Part shown: piece by piece, positions 8,005-13,668 of the stretch
Numbering within the stretch: the first letter of the stretch is position 1
Layout of the letters: each line of letters starts with the position of its first letter
NCBI GenBank assembly: GCA_009843735.1
Contig: VYCW01000102.1
Span: forward strand, 1-54,606
Length of the DNA stretch: 54,606 nt
From: Acidimicrobiaceae bacterium
Lineage (GTDB): Bacteria > Actinomycetota > Acidimicrobiia > Acidimicrobiales > Aldehydirespiratoraceae
Reading direction: 5' to 3'
The notes under the pieces: model-generated
The model's database searches: none
Seen by the model: the letters and a program-made list of their open reading frames with translations, nothing else
Told to the model about the DNA's origin: nothing
Program-made: the position numbers and the translations under genes

Positions 8005-8967
8005 TCAGCCTCTCTTCTTCTCGAACCGGTTCCGTAGCAGGATCGCGGCGGAGTTCATCATTAGCACGAACACGAGCAGCACGACGATGGCGGCGGCCGC
8101 GGCCGCGGTGAAGCCCACGTCCCGGCCCGACTGCACGGTCCAGCTGGTGATGACGATGGGCAGGGCGGTGAATTGATCGGTGAGGGCGCTGATGTCGAAG
8201 AGCCCCGGATTGTCTCCAAGCCGCCCGGAGATGGCGCCCACGAGGATCAGCGGTGCGGCCTCGCCCACCGCACGGGCCATCGACAGCAGCGTGCCGGTGA
8301 GGATGCCGGGCGCGGCGTAGGGCAGCACCTGGGTCCGGATCATCTCCCACCTGGTGGCCCCTACGCCGTAGGCGCCCTCCCGCAGCTCGGTGGGCACCGC
8401 CCGGAAGGCCTCGCCGGAGGTGATCACCACTATCGGCAGCACCAGGATGGCCAGCGTGATCCCGCCCGACAGGGCCGAGCTCCCGCCGGTGAGGCGGTCG
8501 AGGCCGAAGATCTGGCCGTTCAGCAGCAGTGCCAGCCCGAGCAGGCCGTACACCACCGACGGCACGCCGGCCAGGTTGCGGATGTTGACCTCGATGAAGG
8601 CGGTGAAGCGATTCCGGGGCGCGTACTCCTCGAGGTACACCGCCGCGCCGATCCCTATGGGGAAGGCGAGCACGGCCACGATGATGGCGATCCACAGGGA
8701 GCCGTACATGCCCTGGTGGATGCCGAGCCGCTCGTCGCTGGACCGGGACCGCAGCGTGCCCTGGAGGAAGTCCCACAGCCGGGTGCCGAGCTGATCGGTG
8801 CTGTCCAAGGCGACAGTGATCAGCAGCACGGCGAGCAGGGCCAGCGTGATCAGCAGGCATGACTGGAGCACTGTCTTGAACAGCAGGCCCCGGGTGTCGA
8901 CCCGGCGCCTCTCGATCGAGGCGGCGATGGCGGCCCGGGACTTGTCATCGGAGAGGCGGCTGATCAT
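8005..8967 (-). CDS. pstA: Phosphate ABC transporter permease PstA
   Basis: A 320-residue inner-membrane permease. After a polar N-terminus (about 30 residues) there is a first membrane span ([21 protein letters not shown]), then the conserved binding-protein-dependent permease core, beginning [32 protein letters not shown] and including the EAA-like loop [29 protein letters not shown], which docks on PstB. The C-terminal arginine/lysine end is RNRFEKKRG. It forms the channel with PstC. It lies between pstC (48-base gap) and pstB (1-base gap). Confidence 0.94.
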   Translation of the reverse strand: MISRLSDDKSRAAIAASIERRRVDTRGLLFKTVLQSCLLITLALLAVLLITVALDSTDQLGTRLWDFLQGTLRSRSSDERLGIHQGMYGSLWIAIIVAVLAFPIGIGAAVYLEEYAPRNRFTAFIEVNIRNLAGVPSVVYGLLGLALLLNGQIFGLDRLTGGSSALSGGITLAILVLPIVVITSGEAFRAVPTELREGAYGVGATRWEMIRTQVLPYAAPGILTGTLLSMARAVGEAAPLILVGAISGRLGDNPGLFDISALTDQFTALPIVITSWTVQSGRDVGFTAAAAAAIVVLLVFVLMMNSAAILLRNRFEKKRG

Positions 8968-9015
8968 TCTGCGGCCTCGCAGGTCAGTGCCTTGCTGATC
9001 ATCGGTCCGGCTCCA

Positions 9016-10167
9016 TTAGTAGACCTCCCGGACCTTCGACACGAAGCGCGACGCGATGATGTTGAGGCTCAAGGTGGTCAAGAACAGGAGCAGGCCCACG
9101 AAGTAGAGGCTCTGGAAGGTGAGGCCCTCGCCCACGACGCTGTCGGTGCCCGAGGCCAGAGATGCCATGGCCGCGGTCATGGTCAGGCCTCCTTCGAATG
9201 GGTTGTCCGTCCACCGGGCCGCGTCGGCCGCGCCGGCGGCCATGAAGACCACCATCGTCTCACCGATGGCTCGCGAGACGGCCACGATGAAGGCGGCCAC
9301 GATGCCGGAGATGGCCGCGGGCAGCACGACCGTCGTGGCCGTAGTCCTCTTGCGGGCCCCGAGCCCCGCTGAGGCCTGGCGTAGCGAGTCGGGCACCGCG
9401 GCCATGGCGTCCTCGGAGATCGAGGCCACCAGCGGGATGGTGAGGATGCCCACACCGATGCCTGCTGCGGTCAGCGAGCCGGCGTTGTTGGGCGCGAACT
9501 CCAGCCACACATTGAGTATCCAGGCCAGGGCAAGCGCGAAGACGACGACCAGCGTTGCTATCGACGCCACCGCGCCGATGCGGGCCGAGGGATCGGTCGT
9601 TCCCTCCCGGTACTGCTTGATCTTGGATCGTGCTATCACCGCGGATATCGCCGCGTAGCCGATCAGGATCACCGCGCCCAGCACCAGGAAGGTGGTCTTC
9701 CCGATACGCCCCACGATGTTGGGCGCGATCCATGTGAGTGCGAAGAATCCCAGGACTACCGACGGGATTCCAGCCAGGATCTCCAGCGCGGGCTTCAGCC
9801 AGGAGCGGACCCTCCGGTTGGCGTACTCCGACAGGTACACCGCGGCTCCCAGACCCAGCGGTCCGGCCACCACCATTGCGATGCCGGTGACGATCAGGGA
9901 GGCCACGACGATGGTGGGAATGTCGTACAGGCCCCGCCGGGGGAACCATCCCGGCTGACCCCACGTGTCGGCCCACACCACACCGGTGATGAAGGTCCAC
10001 GCCTCGCGCACCAGGCTCCACACGATCAGCGTGCTGACCAGGACCGATACGAGTGCCGTTACCAGAAGGATGTACCTGATGATCACCTCGCGGTGCCTGC
10101 GGGCAGGCGTGATCTGGAGCTGATCGACGGTGAGGAGCTCTTGGTGTACGACGCTCGTGTCGGTCAT
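9016..10167 (-). CDS. pstC: Phosphate ABC transporter permease PstC
   Basis: A 383-residue permease with a cytoplasmic N-terminus (about 28 residues), first span YILLVTALVSVLVSTLIVW, and core beginning IVVASLIVTGIAMVVAGPLGLGAAVYLSEYANRR. The ATPase-docking loop SEDAMAAVPDSLRQASAGLGARKRTT precedes ISGIVAAFIVAVSRAIGET, typical of PstC. It is longer than many PstC proteins because of a polar insertion (around SKIKQYREGTTDPSAR, residues about 190-205) plus a following hydrophobic stretch between core helices. It pairs with PstA. Confidence 0.94.
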   Translation of the reverse strand: MTDTSVVHQELLTVDQLQITPARRHREVIIRYILLVTALVSVLVSTLIVWSLVREAWTFITGVVWADTWGQPGWFPRRGLYDIPTIVVASLIVTGIAMVVAGPLGLGAAVYLSEYANRRVRSWLKPALEILAGIPSVVLGFFALTWIAPNIVGRIGKTTFLVLGAVILIGYAAISAVIARSKIKQYREGTTDPSARIGAVASIATLVVVFALALAWILNVWLEFAPNNAGSLTAAGIGVGILTIPLVASISEDAMAAVPDSLRQASAGLGARKRTTATTVVLPAAISGIVAAFIVAVSRAIGETMVVFMAAGAADAARWTDNPFEGGLTMTAAMASLASGTDSVVGEGLTFQSLYFVGLLLFLTTLSLNIIASRFVSKVREVY

Positions 10168-10216
10168 TCGGCGGAAGGAGTTTCCTGGTCGGATCCGGAC
10201 CTGGCCGGCCGGTGTT

Positions 10217-11200
10217 CTAGCTGATGAGGGTGCGGTTGTGCCAGCGGTCTGCGGTCTCGGTGTGGGCTGCGTCGCTGAGGGGCACGTAGCCGACCTCGCT
10301 GACGGCCTGGGTGAGGGCGTCGGAGACGTAGAAGTCGAGGTAGGCGTCGATCGCGGGGTTGGCTGCGGCCTTGTCCGCGTTGACGTAGATCCACAGGTCC
10401 CGGCTGACCGGGTACTCGTTGGAGGCGATGGCGGCTTCGGTGGGCTCGACGCATCCGTTGCCGCCGTCGACCTCGAGCAGCTTCACGCCCGAGGCGTTGA
10501 CGGCGAAGGCGAAGCCGACCCAGCCCAAGCTGGTGTCGCTGGACTGGATGCCCTGCAGGATGACGTTGTCGTCGCCGGAGGGGCTGTAGTCGGTGCGGGT
10601 GGTGGCGTCGGTGCCGGCCTCCTCGGCGAGGTCCTCGAGGACGATCTCGACGAAGGAGTCGAAGGTGCCTGATTCCTCGCCGGGCCCGAAGATGTCCAGC
10701 GGCGCGTCGGGCAGGCCGTCGGAGGCCTCGGCCCAGGTGCTGGTGCCCTCGCCGTTGGGTCCGATGAGGTCGAAGAGCTGGTGGAAGCTCAAGCACTGGA
10801 CGGCGTCGTTGCCGGCGTTGGTCATCACCGCGATGCCGTCGATGGCCACCTTGAGCTCGACGATGTTGGTGATGCCGGTCTCGAAGCAGTCCTCCTTCTC
10901 GGCGTCCTTGATCTGGCGGGAGGCGTCGGAGATGTCGGTGGCGCCCTCGCAGAACAGCTTGAAGCCGTCGCCGGTGCCGGGACCGTCCACGGTCACCGAG
11001 ACGTCCGGGGCCACGTCCTCGAACAGCTCCGCCACCCGGATCGAGATCGGCTCGACCGTCGACGAACCCGAGATGCTCACCTCGCCGGAGACCGTGGGGG
11101 TCTCCTCTTCGACGTTGTCGCCACCGCATGCTGCGGCCACCAGCGACAGCGTTACGAGAATCACCGGCAGCCACAGCAGCCGGCGCCTTGATCTGCGCAC
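10217..11200 (-). CDS. pstS: Phosphate-binding lipoprotein PstS
   Basis: A 327-residue periplasm-facing binding protein. MRRSRRRLLWLPVILVTLSL then VAAACGG forms a lipoprotein signal, with the lipidated Cys near residue 25. The phosphate-binding loops are visible: ISGSSTVEPISIRVAELF, DGPGTGDGFKLFCEGATDIS and GEESGTFDSFVEIV, all PstS hallmarks. GTG 11200 is supported by AAGGAGG at 11211-11217 on the minus strand, about 10 bases upstream. It is the first gene of the pst-phoU-senX3 operon, and the PHO box about 90 bases upstream implies strong induction when phosphate is scarce. Confidence 0.95.
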   Translation of the reverse strand: MRRSRRRLLWLPVILVTLSLVAAACGGDNVEEETPTVSGEVSISGSSTVEPISIRVAELFEDVAPDVSVTVDGPGTGDGFKLFCEGATDISDASRQIKDAEKEDCFETGITNIVELKVAIDGIAVMTNAGNDAVQCLSFHQLFDLIGPNGEGTSTWAEASDGLPDAPLDIFGPGEESGTFDSFVEIVLEDLAEEAGTDATTRTDYSPSGDDNVILQGIQSSDTSLGWVGFAFAVNASGVKLLEVDGGNGCVEPTEAAIASNEYPVSRDLWIYVNADKAAANPAIDAYLDFYVSDALTQAVSEVGYVPLSDAAHTETADRWHNRTLIS

Positions 11201-11291
11201 TTAGTCATCCCTCCTTGGGAAGCGGCTGGCGAGAGCCCGCGCCGCGCGAGCCGCAGGCAAGTTAGAGGGGGGCAGGTTTCAGACGGAGAGT

Positions 11292-11335
11292 GTGACCGTG
11301 AACCGGAAGTGAACGCCGGTGAACGGAAGGTGAAC
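11292..11335 (-). promoter_or_regulatory. PHO box (four GTTCAC direct-repeat units) for the pst operon
   Basis: On the minus strand the unit GTTCAC occurs at 11335-11330, 11324-11319, 11314-11309 and 11303-11298, a spacing of 11, 10 and 11 bases, followed by a weaker GGTCAC at 11297-11292. Tandem GTTCAC-type units about 11 bases apart are the known binding site of PhoP/RegX3-family regulators in actinobacteria. The array lies about 90 bases before the pstS start and begins three bases after the stop codon of the preceding gene. A possible -10, TCTAAC, is at 11266-11261. Confidence 0.85.
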
Positions 11336-11338
11336 TAT

Positions 11339-12466
11339 CTAGCCGAGGGAGTCCAGGGCGTCTTGGAGGCGGCCGGCGTTGAACTGGCCGACCCTCTCGA
11401 CCTGGGTCACGCCTGCGCCGTCGAGCAGTATCAGGTTGGGGTTCCCGGCGCGGTAGTGGCGCCACGAGACCGGGAAGCTCTCCCACAACATGTTGGGCGG
11501 ACCCCCGTAGGCGGCCAGGAAGCTCTCGGCCTGGGCGAGGCTGTCTGTACCGCCCACCCCTATGACGATGACCTTGCCTTCGTTGTCTCGAGCGAACTGC
11601 TCGACCGACGGTGCTTCCCGCCGGCAGGTCGGTCAATGGGGCGCCCAGAACCACAGAAGCAACGGCGTGGAGCCGTCCACGAAGTCCCGGAGATTGACGG
11701 TCGCGCTGGTGCGCACGTCGATCAGCTCGTCATCGGGCACGTCGGTCGCGAGGATCGCGGGGGCGGCGGTGGTGGTCGTGGTGGGTGCCGCCGTGGTGGT
11801 CGGTGCGGCGGTGCTGGTGGGGGCGGTGGTGGTCGTGGTGGGTGCGGCCGTCGTCGTGGTTTCGGCTGCGGCTACGGCCGCCGCTTCGGCTTCGGCGGCG
11901 GCCTGGGCGGCTGCCTCCGCGGCGGCTTGGGCTTCGGCTTCGGCTGCGGCTCGGGCGGCGGCTTCGGCTTCGGCGGCGGCCTGGGCTGCCGCGGCCGCGG
12001 CTGCCTCGGCTGCGGCGGCTGTGGCCGCGGCTTCGGCTTCGGCGGCTGCTTGGGCGGCGGCTTCGGCTTCGGCGGCTGCTTGGGCGGCTGCCTCCGCGGC
12101 TGCTTGGGCGGCTGCCTCCGCTAAGGCGGCTTCGGCTTCGGCCTCGGCGGCTTGGGCTTCGGCTTCGGCTGCGGCTTGGGCGGCGGCCTCGGCCTCAGCC
12201 GCGGCGGCTTCAGCGGCGGCCTCGGCTTCAGCCGCGGCGGCTTCAGCCTCGGCCTCGGCTTCAGCCGCGGCGGCTTCAGCCTCGGCCTCGGCTTCAGCCG
12301 CTTGGGCCTCGGCGAGGTCGGTGTCGACCGCGGCGCTGGTCGTGGGCGTCACGGCACCGGCGTCCGGGCTGTCTGGACCCGGCTCCCCGTCGGTGCCGCA
12401 GGCTGAGGCCAGCAGGGCCGCAGCGGAGAGCGCCACGGCAACTCGGAATCGGTGCGGCACTGTCAT
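11339..12466 (-). CDS. Candidate selenoprotein: UxxC thioredoxin-fold lipoprotein with Ala/Glu-rich stalk
   Basis: ATG 12466 to TAG 11339 reads as 375 codons with one in-frame UGA at codon 278 (11635-11633). Upstream of the UGA is LLLWFWAPH, downstream PTCRREAPSVEQFARDN, so the UGA replaces the first Cys of a CPTC thioredoxin motif, giving U-P-T-C. The rest of the fold continues with VIVIGVGG and a proline loop GNPNLILLD. Domains: lipoprotein-like signal with LLASAC (Cys 23), acidic linker, Ala/Glu-rich helix (51-202), Thr/Ala/Pro linker (203-236), redox domain (about 243-375). It resembles secreted MPT53/TlpA-type thiol oxidoreductases. The frame starts three bases after the preceding paralogue. 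UGA is an ordinary stop elsewhere in the window. Selenocysteine is inferred, not proven; a nonsense-mutated pseudogene is the alternative. Confidence 0.82.
11603..11634 (-). promoter_or_regulatory. Candidate bacterial SECIS hairpin, first redox gene
   Basis: Starting at the second base of the UGA, GACCGAC (11634-11628) is perfectly complementary to GTCGGTC (11609-11603). Inside, TGC (11626-11624) can pair with GCA (11614-11612), leaving a nine-base apical loop rich in G. A stem that includes the UGA base and a loop carrying G residues is the general form of bacterial selenocysteine insertion elements. The loop begins nine bases after the UGA, somewhat closer than in the Escherichia coli formate dehydrogenase element. 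No folding program was run. Confidence 0.5.
11759..11860 (-). repeat. Thr/Ala/Pro-rich linker coding repeat
   Basis: Residues 203-236 of the candidate selenoprotein consist of runs of Thr separated by AAP or TAP. This is a typical extended, probably flexible and possibly glycosylated linker in exported actinobacterial proteins. It joins the helical stalk to the redox domain. Confidence 0.75.
11861..12316 (-). repeat. Ala/Glu-rich low-complexity stalk-coding repeat
   Basis: Residues 51-202 are almost only Ala and Glu with occasional Gln, in patterns such as EAEAAAQAAAEAEA. This has very high helix propensity and no heptad of larger hydrophobics, suggesting an isolated rod rather than a classical coiled coil. 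At the normal rise of an alpha helix, about 150 residues would span roughly 23 nm. The DNA is correspondingly repetitive (GCCGAAGCCGAGGCC-type units), so length may vary between strains. Confidence 0.8.
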
Positions 12467-12469
12467 CGC

Positions 12470-13081
12470 TCAGGTCAGGGTGGCCAGCTGCTCGATGAGG
12501 CTGTCCGGGTCATAGCTGCCGGCGCTGCCCTCCACGACGTTGCCGCCGCGGTCGAGCAGCATCACGGTGGAGTTGCGGCGCACACCGAAGTGGCGCCACG
12601 ACTCGTTGGAGTCGCTCCACAGCATGGTGAAGGTGGTGCCGGTCCGCTCGACGAAGCTCTGGGCGTAGGCGAGATCGTCCTGGGCGCCGATGCCCACCAC
12701 CTTCACTGTGTCTGGGTTCTCCTGAGCGAACTGCTCAAGCTCAGGGCCCTCGGCCCTGCAGGTCGGTCAATGGGGCGCCCAGAACCAGAACAGCAGGGGA
12801 GTGGACCCGTCGACGACCGCTTGGAGGCTGACGGCCTCGTCGGTGTGCACGTCGATCATCTGGAGGTCCGGGACATCGCCCGGCCCCGCAGCCACGGCGC
12901 TGCCGGTGCCGGCCGTCTCCGACTGGTCAGTGACCGCCGAGGTGGCGGGCGACTCCTCCCGCTCTACCGGGGCTTCCGGATCGGTGGTCTCGATGACGGT
13001 GATCGGATCGTCGGAGCCGCAGGCCGCGGCAAACATGGCCAGGGCGATGGCCGCGGCGAAGGTGACGGGTCGGAACCTCAT
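12470..13081 (-). CDS. Candidate selenoprotein: UxxC thioredoxin-fold lipoprotein (short paralogue)
   Basis: ATG 13081 to TGA 12470 reads as 203 residues with one in-frame UGA at codon 105 (12769-12767). Flanks are LLFWFWAPH and PTCRAEGPELEQFAQEN, giving U-P-T-C exactly as in the neighbouring gene. The N-terminus MRFRPVTFAAAIALAMFAAAC is a lipoprotein-like signal (Cys 21), followed by a short acidic, unstructured linker (about 22-75) and the redox domain. Where the paralogue has the NPNL proline loop, this one has NSTVMLLD, so the cis-Pro typical of thioredoxins is missing. ATG 13081 overlaps the preceding gene's stop (ATGA) and the stop lies three bases before the next start, so the genes are coupled. 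Selenocysteine is inferred from position, duplication and continued homology. Confidence 0.82.
12721..12768 (-). promoter_or_regulatory. Candidate bacterial SECIS region, second redox gene
   Basis: Two mutually exclusive perfect seven-base-pair stems follow the UGA. CAGGGCC (12758-12752) pairs with GGCCCTG (12748-12742) around a GAG loop. CCTGAGC (12745-12739) pairs with GCTCAGG (12727-12721) around an eleven-base loop containing G residues. Their loops begin 15 and 28 bases after the UGA, within the range described for bacterial SECIS elements. Which one forms, if either, cannot be decided by eye. Confidence 0.45.
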
Positions 13082-13668
13082 TCGTCCTTCTTCTTGCCGC
13101 GAGCCTTCTGGGCTTTCTTCCAGGCTCGAACCCGCTGGAGCGCCTCGGGTCCGTCGATGTCGGCCACCGATCGGGGCTGATCGTCCGAGAACGCTCCCGC
13201 CTGCTGGTGCCAACCCTCCGGACGCACACCGAAGCGCTTGGCCAGCACGGCGGTCAGGATCCGGGCCTTCTCGTCGCCGTAGCCGGGCAGGTCCCGCAGT
13301 CGCCCGAAGAGTTCTTCGCCGGTGCCGGCATCGGCCCAGATGGCGCCCGCGTCCCCGCCATAGCAGTCCGCGACGTGCCGGCACAGGGCCTGCATCCGCT
13401 GGGCCATCGACCCGGGGAACCGGTGCAGGGCCGGCTTGGCCCTCACCAGCGCCGCGAAGGCCTCCGGGTCACGCCCGGAGATGTCGCAGGCGTCCAACTC
13501 CGAACCGAGCCGTTCGGCCAGACGGTGAGGGCCCATGAACGCCCACTCCATGGGGATCTGCTGGTCGAGCAGCATCCCCAGCACCAGCGCCAGCGGGTCG
13601 TTGTTCACCAGCCGGTCGGCGGCCTCGTCTCCCGTGACCGCCAGAGTTCCTGTCGGGGTCGGGGTCAT
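13078..13668 (-). CDS. HhH-GPD-type base-excision DNA repair protein
   Basis: About 196 residues from ATG 13668 (ATG 13680 is an in-frame alternative). Recognisable features are LVNNDPLALVLGMLLDQQIPMEWAF near the N-terminus and the helix-hairpin-helix LRDLPGYGDEKARILTAVLAKRFG, as in the actinobacterial uncharacterised HhH-GPD family related to DNA glycosylases. The Cys-rich iron-sulfur tail of MutY/Nth is absent. The C-terminus is strongly basic (ARGKKKDE). The start overlaps the aceE stop (ATGA) and the stop overlaps the next gene's ATG, so it sits inside a coupled chain with two candidate selenoproteins. Confidence 0.85.
   Translation of the reverse strand: MTPTPTGTLAVTGDEAADRLVNNDPLALVLGMLLDQQIPMEWAFMGPHRLAERLGSELDACDISGRDPEAFAALVRAKPALHRFPGSMAQRMQALCRHVADCYGGDAGAIWADAGTGEELFGRLRDLPGYGDEKARILTAVLAKRFGVRPEGWHQQAGAFSDDQPRSVADIDGPEALQRVRAWKKAQKARGKKKDE

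Noticed and set aside
11861-12316. Tandem repeat array of CRISPR or satellite type
   Set aside because: The repetitive DNA is explained by Ala/Glu codons in frame with the protein; there are no spacers.
11339-13081. Interpretation of the two interrupted genes as two independent nonsense mutations
   Set aside because: The same codon is affected in both paralogues, it is the catalytic position, and downstream protein sequence is preserved; duplication of an already broken gene remains possible but less likely.
11339-13081. Genome-wide reassignment of UGA
   Set aside because: UGA clearly terminates many other genes in the window, including those with ATGA and GTGA overlaps.
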